Positions 42,636 to 50,296 of a stretch of 64,000 nucleotides of DNA are shown here, piece after piece. The notes beneath the pieces were generated by a model. That model saw only the letters and a program-made list of their open reading frames with translations, had not been told where the DNA came from and did no database searches. The first letter of the stretch is position 1; every line of letters starts with the position of its first letter. The stretch spans positions 1 to 64,000 of the forward strand of contig JAGMBO010000023.1 of assembly GCA_023129715.1 (NCBI GenBank), read 5' to 3'. The position numbers and the translations under genes are program-made. Source of the DNA: Candidatus Eiseniibacteriota bacterium. GTDB lineage: Bacteria; Eisenbacteria; RBG-16-71-46; CAIMUX01; WJJG01.

Positions 42636-42986
42636 CTACTTCTTCTTGCGGGTCTTGCGCTTGGCCGTCTTCTTCGTGGCCTTCTTGCGAGTCTTGCGCT
42701 TGGCCGTCTTCTTCGTGGCCTTCTTGCGAGTCTTGCGCTTGGCCGTCTTCTTCGTGGCCTTCTTGCGGGTCTTGCGCTTGGCCGTCTTCTTCGTGGCCTT
42801 CTTGCGAGCCTTGCGCTTGGTGACCTTGCGCTTCTTCGTGACCTTCCTCTTGGTCACCTTCCGCTTGGTGACCTTCCTCTTCTTGGCGACCTTCCGCTTG
42901 GTCACCTTCCTCTTCGTCGTCTTCTTGCGGGCAACCCTCTTCTTGGCCGTCTTCTTACGGGTCGCCTTTTTCCTGGCCATTGCCAT
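42636..42986 (-). CDS. histone H1-like Lys/Arg repeat protein
   Basis: 116 residues composed almost only of Lys, Arg, Thr, Ala and Val, with no acidic residues. The N-terminal half has KRKVTKRKVTKKRKV runs, and the C-terminal half repeats the 13-mer KATKKTAKRKTRK. This is the AlgP/Hc1-like histone-tail type that binds and condenses DNA without a folded domain. GGAGGGGGG precedes the ATG. The tandem DNA repeat makes length variation likely. It is next to, but separate from, the response-regulator gene. Confidence 0.85.
   Translation of the reverse strand: MAMARKKATRKKTAKKRVARKKTTKRKVTKRKVAKKRKVTKRKVTKRKVTKKRKVTKRKARKKATKKTAKRKTRKKATKKTAKRKTRKKATKKTAKRKTRKKATKKTAKRKTRKKK
42643..42798. repeat. 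four tandem 39-bp repeats coding for KATKKTAKRKTRK
   Basis: Near-identical copies start at 42643, 42682, 42721 and 42760, with a partial fifth at 42799. They lie in frame inside the histone-like gene, so copy-number change keeps the frame. Confidence 0.9.
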
Positions 42987-43037
42987 CGCGGTTCACCCCC
43001 CTCCGTTGGGTCCCACCCGACATCTACGGGCCGCGAC

Positions 43038-43412
43038 CTAGGTCTCAGCCCCCTTCTCCAACAACTTCGAAGCCTGGCTCAGCAGCATGCCGAGATCGAA
43101 CGGCTTCCGCAGATAGAGATCGACACCCAAGTCGATGCTCTTCTGCTCAATATCGTCGCTAGCGTATGCTGTCATGAGCACAACGCGCTTTGCCGGACGC
43201 GATGCTCGGCCGGCGAGCAACTCGACTCCCGACTTGCCCGGCAACCGATTGTCGAGCAGGAGCAAGTCGAAACGCTCTTTCGCATCCAGAATCCGCTCGG
43301 CATCTTCAGCCGTTCCCGCCGCCGTCACCTCGTAGCCCGCATCGCGAAAAGCCTGTGAGAGAGTCTTCACCAGAAGCGCCTCGTCATCGACAATCATGAC
43401 TCTCTGCTTCAC
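43038..43412 (-). CDS. single-domain response regulator (CheY-like receiver)
   Basis: 124 residues, a receiver with no output domain: RVMIVDDEALLVKTL (acidic pair), phospho-acceptor Asp in FDLLLLDNRLPGKSG, switch Thr in VVLMTAYASDD and Lys in LYLRKPFDLGMLL. The start is a GTG with GGAGG 7 bases upstream; a longer reading frame is unsupported. A near-consensus sigma-54 promoter lies just ahead, so it is a probable target of the NtrC-type activator encoded upstream. It may relay or quench phosphate for the neighbouring kinase. Confidence 0.88.
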   Translation of the reverse strand: MKQRVMIVDDEALLVKTLSQAFRDAGYEVTAAGTAEDAERILDAKERFDLLLLDNRLPGKSGVELLAGRASRPAKRVVLMTAYASDDIEQKSIDLGVDLYLRKPFDLGMLLSQASKLLEKGAET

Positions 43413-43761
43413 CGGCACACCTCCACAGGTGCCGGGACATCGCACGATGCGTGCCAACTCCCACGATATTTCTGCACTGCCGTATCGCGCGCCAAGACAG
43501 TGAATTACGGCGGAAACCATATTCCGCATCGAGGCGGCGACTTCCAGCGCCACTCCCCAGAATTTGGAGAGCTACGTCAGATGCAGCCTCTAACTACCAG
43601 TCAAATAGTGAGTTCCACGGGAACATCCAGAAACTTGACGTGTCCAGCAATTGGGCACTCATCACCCAGCCACCACACCCCACATCAACAGCACCTTCGC
43701 AAGTCGGCCCTCTCGAACTTTCTCAACGGCATCCGACCCCGAGACCAAGCGCCACAAGATC
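43413..43761 (-). other. regulatory gap upstream of the receiver gene
   Basis: About 350 bp, notably less GC-rich than its surroundings, with no credible gene. It holds the sigma-54 promoter near its left end and would contain any activator sites; I see no clear dyad for the NtrC-type protein. Confidence 0.45.
43442..43457 (-). promoter_or_regulatory. sigma-54 (-24/-12) promoter TTGGCAC-N5-GTGC
   Basis: The minus strand reads TTGGCACGCATCGTGC, one base from the consensus TTGGCAC-N5-TTGC and with the required GG-N10-GC spacing. Transcription would start about 18 bases before the GTG start, just ahead of its GGAGG. Confidence 0.7.
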
Positions 43762-45219
43762 CTAGCAGCGCGGGACCGAAGGGCTGCTCGGCGCGCCCTG
43801 ACCAATCCTCTTGAGGCGATCGAGGAGACCCTGGCGAGAGAGGCGCAGCGTCCGGGCGGCGCGACTGCGATTCCCGCCGCAGGCGTCCAGAACCGCATTG
43901 ACGTAGACATCTCCGACCTCACGCAGCGACGGCAGCGGTTCGAGGCCCTGCTGCGCCAAGCGCCGGGTCAGCGCCTCGAGAACCTCTTCTCCCAATCCAG
44001 GCTCTCCCTCCATCCGGCCCACCGGCCCCCGGCGAGCCGCCGCCTGCTGCAGCTCGGCCGGGAGATGGCAGAGCTCCAGTTCGGGCCCCTCTTCAAGCAA
44101 GACGACGCGTTCGGTCAGATTCTCGAGCTCGCGGACATTGCCCGGCCAGGGATAGCGGCGCAGGACCTGCTGGGCGGGGGCCGCGATGCGGCTGAACCCC
44201 TTGTGGAATTCCTGGCTGTAGCGCTCGAGGAATGCGTGCGCCAACAGCAGGATGTCCTCTCCCCGTTCGCGCAGCGGGGGCAGCCGCAGGGAGACGACCT
44301 TGAGCCGGAAGTAGAGGTCCTGGCGGAAGCTCTGACTGCGAATACGCTCTTCGAGGTCCGCATTCGTCGCCGCCACCATGCGGATATCGACCGTCAGATC
44401 GACATTGCCACCGACCCGTTTGAAGGAGGTGTTGTCGATGAAGCGCAATAGCTTCGCCTGCACGCGGGGCAACATCTCCGAGACCTCGTCGAGGAAAAGC
44501 GTCCCGCCGTCACACAGCTCGACAAGCCCGCGTTTCAGATAACTGGCGCCGGTGAAGGCGCCCTTCTCGTGTCCGAAGAGCTCGTTCTCCAACAAGGCAT
44601 CCTGGAAGGTCGAGCAGTTGATCTCCATCAGCGGCGAGTCGCGCCGCGAGGACTCGAAATGAATCGAGCGGGCGACGAGTTCCTTGCCCGTGCCGCTCTC
44701 TCCGGTCAAGAGCACGGTGGTCGTGTCTGAGCGGACCACCTTGCGGATCGTCTCGCGCACCGCCTGCATCGCGGGGCAGTGACCGATCATCCGGCAACGC
44801 GCGAAGCGGGTCTGATCGCGCTTGCGATAGCCTTTGAGTTGCCGCTCGCGGGTCAGGCTCTGGGCGGCACTGCGGACGGCGTGCAGCAACTCCTCCAAGT
44901 CGTAGGGCTTCTTCAGAAAGTCGGTCGCCCCGAGCTTCATCGCCCGCACCGCGTTGGCGGTCTCGCCGAAGGCGGTGACGACGACGATCTTGACTCCCGG
45001 ATCCACTTTGCGCAGTCGGGAGAGCATGTCGAGTCCCGAGCCATCGGGCAGCTTGACATCGAGGACGATGACCGGGGGACGGTGAGCATCAAAGGCCGCG
45101 AAACCCTCCGCGACGCTGGCGGCGGTGATGACGTCGAATCCCTGATCGGCCAAGACGCGGCGCATGCTGCGCCGCACGAGCGGCTCATCATCGATGACGA
45201 GTACCCGGGGACGGGTCAC
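43762..45219 (-). CDS. NtrC-family sigma-54-dependent response regulator
   Basis: 485 residues in three domains. Receiver: VLVIDDEPLVRRSMR, phospho-Asp in VIVLDVKLPDGSG, Lys in FLKKPYDLEEL. AAA+ domain: Walker A LTGESGTGKELVARSIH, the sigma-54 contact loop GAFTGA in GHEKGAFTGASYLKRG, Walker B GGTLFLDEVSEM, and arginine-finger region FRQDLYFRLKVVSLRLPPLR. Fis-type HTH: YVNAVLDACGGNRSRAARTL, LSRQGLLDRLKRIG. Coupled to the kinase gene by an ATGA overlap. The conserved GAFTGA means it should activate sigma-54 promoters such as the one before the receiver gene. Confidence 0.96.
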   Translation of the reverse strand: MTRPRVLVIDDEPLVRRSMRRVLADQGFDVITAASVAEGFAAFDAHRPPVIVLDVKLPDGSGLDMLSRLRKVDPGVKIVVVTAFGETANAVRAMKLGATDFLKKPYDLEELLHAVRSAAQSLTRERQLKGYRKRDQTRFARCRMIGHCPAMQAVRETIRKVVRSDTTTVLLTGESGTGKELVARSIHFESSRRDSPLMEINCSTFQDALLENELFGHEKGAFTGASYLKRGLVELCDGGTLFLDEVSEMLPRVQAKLLRFIDNTSFKRVGGNVDLTVDIRMVAATNADLEERIRSQSFRQDLYFRLKVVSLRLPPLRERGEDILLLAHAFLERYSQEFHKGFSRIAAPAQQVLRRYPWPGNVRELENLTERVVLLEEGPELELCHLPAELQQAAARRGPVGRMEGEPGLGEEVLEALTRRLAQQGLEPLPSLREVGDVYVNAVLDACGGNRSRAARTLRLSRQGLLDRLKRIGQGAPSSPSVPRC

Positions 45220-46313
45220 GAACCTGCTCCGTCATTCTCTTCCGGCAGGCGGAAGGAGAGCCGGAAGATCGCGCCCCCCTGGGGGCGATTGCGGACGTGG
45301 ATGCGCCCCCCATGCTCCTTGACGATCTGGAGAGCGATCGAGAGGCCTAAGCCGGTGCCGCCCGATCCGCGCGTCGTGAAGAAGGGATCATAGATTTTCT
45401 CGATGACCTCCTCCGAGATCCCGGTGCCCGTATCGGCCACCGCGACTTCGACCGCCCGCCGGCTCCGGTAGCGGCGCGACGAGGAACTCACGCGCAGCAA
45501 GCCCCCATCGGGCATCACGTCCAGGGCATTGATCACGATGTTGAGCAGCGCCTGCTGCACGGCGGCTTGATCGAGAGGGATCAGCGGCAGGTCATCCCCC
45601 AGCTCTCCCTTGATCTGGACGCCCTGCTCCTCGGCCCGCTTGGCGACATGGGTGAGCACCTTCTCGGCGATGTCGTTGATGTTCGCCTCCTGCAACCCGG
45701 AGATCTTGGGCCGGGCGAACTGCAGCAGATCAGTCGTGAACTGCTCGATGCGATCGAGTTCCTTGATCGCATCTTCGAGATCCTGCTTCAACGGTGAGGC
45801 TTTGGGCAGCTTTGTCTGAACGAACTGGATCGTCGTGCGAATCCCGGTCAGGGGATTGCGGATCTCGTGGGCCATCACGGCGGAGAGATTGCCGACCGAG
45901 CTGAAACGGTCGATGTTGCGCTGGAACTGCTGCTCATCGGCCGACTCCGAGGCATCCTCGAACATCAGCAGCCCCCCATCGGGGCGGCTGGGCCTCCCCA
46001 AGGGCACCATCCGGCATTCGAGCGTCAGCTCCTTCTCGCCGCGCTGCGAGAGAATCTGCGTCGGGGGCAGGACGCACTTCTTCCACACCGAGCCCCCGAT
46101 GCCCAACGGTCCATCGGGCATCAGGCCGAGCAGCTCCGCCGCCGGGTGGCCGATGGTCTCTTCGGCACGCACCTCGAGAAGCTCCTCGGCGCGGTGGTTG
46201 AGGAAACGCACATCCCCTTCGAGACTGACCACGGCAAAGCCGAAGTCGAGGTCCCAGAGGCACCGCTGGGCCTCGCTCGCCTCGAGCGATTGCGTCGCTG
46301 CGGTCTTCGACAT
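45216..46313 (-). CDS. PAS-domain histidine kinase (NtrB-like)
   Basis: About 365 residues with no membrane segment. PAS domain (LDFGFAVVSLEGDVRFLNHR, EELLEVRAEETIGHPAAELL), then DHp with the phospho-His in LSAVMAHEIRNPLTGIRTTI, then the HATPase: N-box LLNIVINALDVMPDGGLL, VAVADTGTGISEEVIEKIYD, F-box PFFTTRGSGGTGLGLSIALQ. The start is the third of three ATGs, GGAGG lying 6 bases upstream. A cytosolic NtrB-like sensor paired with the downstream NtrC-like regulator. It lies 55 bp after the TonB gene, which suggests coregulation. Confidence 0.94.
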   Translation of the reverse strand: MSKTAATQSLEASEAQRCLWDLDFGFAVVSLEGDVRFLNHRAEELLEVRAEETIGHPAAELLGLMPDGPLGIGGSVWKKCVLPPTQILSQRGEKELTLECRMVPLGRPSRPDGGLLMFEDASESADEQQFQRNIDRFSSVGNLSAVMAHEIRNPLTGIRTTIQFVQTKLPKASPLKQDLEDAIKELDRIEQFTTDLLQFARPKISGLQEANINDIAEKVLTHVAKRAEEQGVQIKGELGDDLPLIPLDQAAVQQALLNIVINALDVMPDGGLLRVSSSSRRYRSRRAVEVAVADTGTGISEEVIEKIYDPFFTTRGSGGTGLGLSIALQIVKEHGGRIHVRNRPQGGAIFRLSFRLPEENDGAGS

Positions 46314-46367
46314 CATCATCCTCCACACACCGCCGCGGATGCCCGCGGCCGTGATCCGCGTGATCCG

Positions 46368-47246
46368 CTAGGAACCGCCCTCCGCGGGGGTCGGGACCAG
46401 CGGGAATCCCCACCGGATGCGCACCTCGCCCCACTCGGTCCGCTCATCTCCGGGGGGCAGCGGCTCGAAGCGCCACCGGGAAACCGCCCCGCGCGCCAGC
46501 GACTCGAACTCCGGGTACCCGCTCTTCCGCAAGGCCTCGATTCGCACGACCCCCCCGGCAGCCGAAACCCAGAAGCGCAGCCGCACCTGCGCCTCGATGC
46601 CCTCCTCCCGCCCGCGCGACGGGTAGGGTGGGTTCTCGAGATAGAGCACACCGCGTTGGCCCAGCGGGCCCTCGATCCCCGCCGTCGCGCCGATCGTGCG
46701 CCCGCGTGCCGGTTCCGGCGCCGGCCGGCGCACCGGGGGCGCCAGTGAGAGCGGCAGCGGCACGATCGTGTCGAGCTGCGCCAGCAAGCGTTCGGTCGCC
46801 TCCCCCACGACATCGCGGCGTAGGCGCCGCGGCTGCTCCCCCGACCCTCCCACGCTGTCCCCGGGGGCGGGTTCGATCACCTCCGGCGGCACCGGCGGCG
46901 GTGGGGTCTCCTCCAACACCGGAGCCTCCGGATCGCCGGTCCCCCCCGGTTCGGGCGACTCGCCGGCACTCGTCAGCGCCGGGCTCTCCGGCTGCCGCTC
47001 CGGTGTCATCCGGGCCGGTTCTTCGCGCGCGTTCTCGATCTCCGGACCGGGAACGACCAAGCTCACCACGAAGGGCACCTCGATCTCCAGGGGCTCACGC
47101 ATGAACCAGTCTCCGGCCAACAGCAGCACCCCGACGTGCAGCGCCAGGGAGAGGGTCAGCGCCCAGAGTCGCGGACCACCGTCCCGTCGTCTTCCCCATC
47201 CCTCGGCGCCGCGGAGAAGCAGGCTGTGCGGCTGCTCATCCGCCAT
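46368..47246 (-). CDS. tonB: TonB-family energy transducer
   Basis: 292 residues: one N-terminal membrane anchor (LWALTLSLALHVGVLLLAGD), a Pro/Glu-rich periplasm-spanning middle (ETPPPPVPPEVIEPAP), and a C-terminal TonB domain (GIEAQVRLRFWVSAAGGVVR, IEALRKSGYPEFESLARGAV, WRFEPLPPGDERTEWGEVRI). It carries proton-motive-force energy from ExbB-ExbD to outer-membrane receptors. It begins 2 bp after exbD's stop. Confidence 0.88.
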   Translation of the reverse strand: MADEQPHSLLLRGAEGWGRRRDGGPRLWALTLSLALHVGVLLLAGDWFMREPLEIEVPFVVSLVVPGPEIENAREEPARMTPERQPESPALTSAGESPEPGGTGDPEAPVLEETPPPPVPPEVIEPAPGDSVGGSGEQPRRLRRDVVGEATERLLAQLDTIVPLPLSLAPPVRRPAPEPARGRTIGATAGIEGPLGQRGVLYLENPPYPSRGREEGIEAQVRLRFWVSAAGGVVRIEALRKSGYPEFESLARGAVSRWRFEPLPPGDERTEWGEVRIRWGFPLVPTPAEGGS

Positions 47247-47248
47247 GC

Positions 47249-47659
47249 CTACTGCTCCTCCGATGCTCCTGGGCGCGCGGCCAACGCCAGCTGCACCGCT
47301 CCCAATTGCCGGGCTAGGTCCATCACCGCCACAGTGCGACCAAGCCGCACCGCAGCATCGCCCTTGATCACAACGGTCTTGCTACTGCTCTCGGAGAGAC
47401 GGGCGGCGAGCTTCTCGCGCAGCTGAGGCCAGGCGATATCGTAGCCATCGAGTTGGATCTCCCCCTGGGCATCGAGCGTGATGACGATGTCCTGCGGCTG
47501 TCTCTCAGGGCGGGCCACCTGGGGCAGATCGACCTTGATCCCGGTCTGCAGAATGAACGAAGAGGAGAGCAGGAAAAATATCAGCAAGAGAAAAACGATG
47601 TCGGCCATGGCGGTCGACTCGAGCGCACTGATCAGGCGGCGTTTCTTGGTGAACCCCAT
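47249..47659 (-). CDS. exbD: ExbD/TolR-family proton-channel subunit
   Basis: 136 residues with a short cytosolic start (GFTKKRRLISALESTAMADI), a single membrane helix containing the functional Asp (MADIVFLLLIFFLLSSSFIL) and a periplasmic domain (GIKVDLPQVARPERQPQDIV, ITLDAQGEIQLDGYDIAW, VVIKGDAAVRLGRTVAVMDL). It works with ExbB to energise TonB. It lies between exbB and tonB in the usual order. Confidence 0.93.
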   Translation of the reverse strand: MGFTKKRRLISALESTAMADIVFLLLIFFLLSSSFILQTGIKVDLPQVARPERQPQDIVITLDAQGEIQLDGYDIAWPQLREKLAARLSESSSKTVVIKGDAAVRLGRTVAVMDLARQLGAVQLALAARPGASEEQ

Positions 47660-47690
47660 CGCCTCTTCCTCAACCCAATAGAAACCTGCT

Positions 47691-48323
47691 TCACGGAGCA
47701 GCCGCGCGGATTCGATCTTCGCCCGTCGTCAGCAGGATCATCAGTTCCCGGGAATGGTCTTCCATCACCTGGATCTCCGAGTGCACCCGGCTGACGATGT
47801 AGTTGTGAGCGAAGAACGTCGGCACCGCGACGGTCAGCCCGGCGGCGGTCGTCAGCAGAGCCTGCCAGATGCCTCCCGCGAGCACACTCGCGTCGACATT
47901 CCCGCCCAGAGCCTCGATGCGCTGAAATGCCGCGATCATCCCGATCACGGTTCCCAAGAAGCCCAACAGCGGGGCACCGCCCACAATCGTCGCCAGGGCG
48001 CCGATGTTGCGTTCCAGGCGGGTCGCCTCCCGTTCGCCCGCCTCGGTGATCGCGCGCTGCGTGCGCTGTTCACCGAGTTCGATGTGAATCAGCGCCTCGA
48101 GAAAGATCTGTGCCAGCGGCGCCTGCGGATACTCCTTGCAGATCTCCACCGCCTCCCGAAGATTCCCCTTGCGGATCCGCCCGCGAATGCCCTTGAGGAA
48201 GGTCTCGTTCTCGCGGCGCACGCGGGCGATCTGGACCAAGCGCTCGACAATAATCGCCAGCGAGATGACCGAGCAGATCCCGATCGGGATCATCAGAATC
48301 CCGCCTTTGATCAGCAGTGACAT
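47691..48323 (-). CDS. exbB: ExbB/TolQ/MotA-family proton-channel subunit
   Basis: 210 residues with three membrane helices: ILMIPIGICSVISLAIIVER, GGAPLLGFLGTVIGMIAAF and GIWQALLTTAAGLTVAVPTFF. The signature region LLGFLGTVIGMIAAFQRIEA and the conserved Thr/Ala helix (TTAAGLTVAVP) are intact. It forms the pentameric inner-membrane channel with ExbD. Confidence 0.95.
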   Translation of the reverse strand: MSLLIKGGILMIPIGICSVISLAIIVERLVQIARVRRENETFLKGIRGRIRKGNLREAVEICKEYPQAPLAQIFLEALIHIELGEQRTQRAITEAGEREATRLERNIGALATIVGGAPLLGFLGTVIGMIAAFQRIEALGGNVDASVLAGGIWQALLTTAAGLTVAVPTFFAHNYIVSRVHSEIQVMEDHSRELMILLTTGEDRIRAAAP

Positions 48324-48408
48324 CGTTACTCCTCTGCTCCTCTGCTACCAGACCGCGTCTCGCGCGGACACCTTCCCCAACCTCTTTTGCGCCATCCTCG
48401 GCGTCCTG

Positions 48409-50202
48409 TCAAGGAACGGCATCACTGAATGCAAGCTGCCACTCGAAACCCAACCAGGCATCATCGACCGTTTCCCCCGGCCACCATGTAATCGTCTCGC
48501 CGAAAAGGTTGGATGCGACCAGGTGGAGCGTGTGCATGCCGAAGCACCAGCCAATGCGTGCATCGAGTTGTGTGAATCCTGCGCGGTGCTCACCGACATG
48601 GTCGCGATCCACCCGACTGCGCGTCGACAGCGCCGCGCCCATGCGCAAGGCACCCCAACGACCGTCGAGGGCCGCGCGCAATTCGTGCGCGGGAAGCCAG
48701 CAGAGCCCCGCGCCTTCGCGCGGCTCTGCATCGTGGACCCAACGATGACGCCCGCGCAGGCGCAGCCCTCCCATCCACCGCGTCTCTCCGGAGATCGCCA
48801 CCGTCGCCAGCCAGCGATCGTCGCCGCGCGCGCTGGCCAACAGGGCGGGACCGACCGCCAGCGAATCGCTCGTCCAATCGAACGGATCGCGCACCGCTGC
48901 CGCAGTCGCACTGACGTGCAACCATCCGGCGGATCGTCGCACGAACCACTCCCCGGTGATGCACGGCCATGCGCGCTGGGCCGGAAGCAGCGGATCGGTG
49001 AGCAGCGGCACCGCCGGTGGCGGAGCGGGCCGGGGCCGCACCCCCTGAGCCGCGGGGGTCGTCAGGCGCGCGGTCGGGCGCCCTTCCTCTTCGGCGAAGC
49101 GGATCTCGGGTGCAATCTCGAGCGCCACGTACGTTCCACTGCCTGCGGCAGCGTGGTGATAGGTGACGTAGGGCCCGATCACGCCCCCGGCGGCATCTCC
49201 CTCGCCCCCCCCGGCGATGCCGGCGGTCAGTAGACCGCCGTGGGCCGGGAAGGTCCAACCGATCCGCCCCATCCCGCGCGCTCGCTCGACCGGCGCGTCG
49301 ACTCCATTGTCGCGACGCACGTAGCCACCCTGCAGATCGATCTCCAAACGCCGCGCGGCGGGGCGCGTCTCACCATTCCCGACCAAGAGGCGCAGATCCC
49401 GTGGCGTGCCTCGTCGACGGAGACCGATCTCCATCGTCTGCCAACCGGCCGTACGCCGCACCTGCGCCTGCCGGCAGGCGGGGTCGCGACAGATCTCCGT
49501 GCGCGACCTGCCGGCCGCGGCGCGCAGGGCAACCACCACGCTACCGGAACCGCGACCGAGGGCCTGTTCGAAGAACGCCTCGCCCCGCGGCGCCGCGGTG
49601 GTCCCCGACTCCTGCCAGGCGCCTTCGCGCGCGCCTCGATCCCAGTCCTCCCGCCCCGCCGCCAGCGTCAACCCGGCACGCCACATCGGTTGCGCCACCG
49701 GGCGCGCGACGACCGCCCCCGCTTCCAGCTGCTCATGGCGGCGCGCGGAGACGCGTCCGTCCCAGGCCTGGTCGTCGAACCAGAACAGCACTGCCGGGGA
49801 AGGCATCCAGACCGCGGAGAGTGCCCGCCCCCGGTCGCTGGTCAGCCCGGCACGCAGGAAGGCCTGCTGCCGTTGCAGCGGCCGGAGAGGGGGAAGGGCG
49901 ATATCGAAGGGCACCGTCGCCCGTCGGCGATAGTGGGTCGGTGCCGGGGGCATCATATCGGGCTGCTCCGCCGGCTCGATCGTGGGCGTCTCGAGCGCCA
50001 TCAAGCGCGCTCCACCCGCCAGGCGGCTCAGATCCTCTCCTTCGACAACGATGTCGGGCAGCAAGAAGGCGGGGCGCTCGTCCGCGGCGGCAACCGCAGC
50101 CACCGAATCGGGCGGCGGCGCCTGCGCAAACGCGTTCCCGCCCGCCGCGCCGGCGAGCAGCAGGAGCACCGTACCGGAAAATCGGAGCACGATCCGCCTC
50201 AC
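48409..50202 (-). CDS. TonB-system-associated outer-membrane beta-barrel protein
   Basis: About 597 residues. The start is taken at the GTG of VRRIVLRFSGTVLLLLAGAA because this gives a clean signal peptide ending in NAFAQ; the frame is open further upstream. The mature N-terminus LLPDIVVEGEDLSRLAGG resembles the short plug or TonB-box region of receptor-like proteins. The rest is repeated amphipathic strands (GRLEIDLQGGYVRR-like; RLRGRHRWVHDAEP; LDARIGWCFGMHTLHLVASN), ending in GFEWQLAFSDAVP. It is smaller than most TonB-dependent receptors and has no obvious full plug. Its position directly before exbB suggests that it is the client of this TonB set. Confidence 0.7.
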   Translation of the reverse strand: MRRIVLRFSGTVLLLLAGAAGGNAFAQAPPPDSVAAVAAADERPAFLLPDIVVEGEDLSRLAGGARLMALETPTIEPAEQPDMMPPAPTHYRRRATVPFDIALPPLRPLQRQQAFLRAGLTSDRGRALSAVWMPSPAVLFWFDDQAWDGRVSARRHEQLEAGAVVARPVAQPMWRAGLTLAAGREDWDRGAREGAWQESGTTAAPRGEAFFEQALGRGSGSVVVALRAAAGRSRTEICRDPACRQAQVRRTAGWQTMEIGLRRRGTPRDLRLLVGNGETRPAARRLEIDLQGGYVRRDNGVDAPVERARGMGRIGWTFPAHGGLLTAGIAGGGEGDAAGGVIGPYVTYHHAAAGSGTYVALEIAPEIRFAEEEGRPTARLTTPAAQGVRPRPAPPPAVPLLTDPLLPAQRAWPCITGEWFVRRSAGWLHVSATAAAVRDPFDWTSDSLAVGPALLASARGDDRWLATVAISGETRWMGGLRLRGRHRWVHDAEPREGAGLCWLPAHELRAALDGRWGALRMGAALSTRSRVDRDHVGEHRAGFTQLDARIGWCFGMHTLHLVASNLFGETITWWPGETVDDAWLGFEWQLAFSDAVP

Positions 50203-50296
50203 GTGGGTCCGTTCTCCAAATGGCTTTGCACGGAACTCGAGCGTGCAGGGGGCAAGCGCACCCCGCACCGGGCTGTGCCGAATCGTGCGAAGCAAC

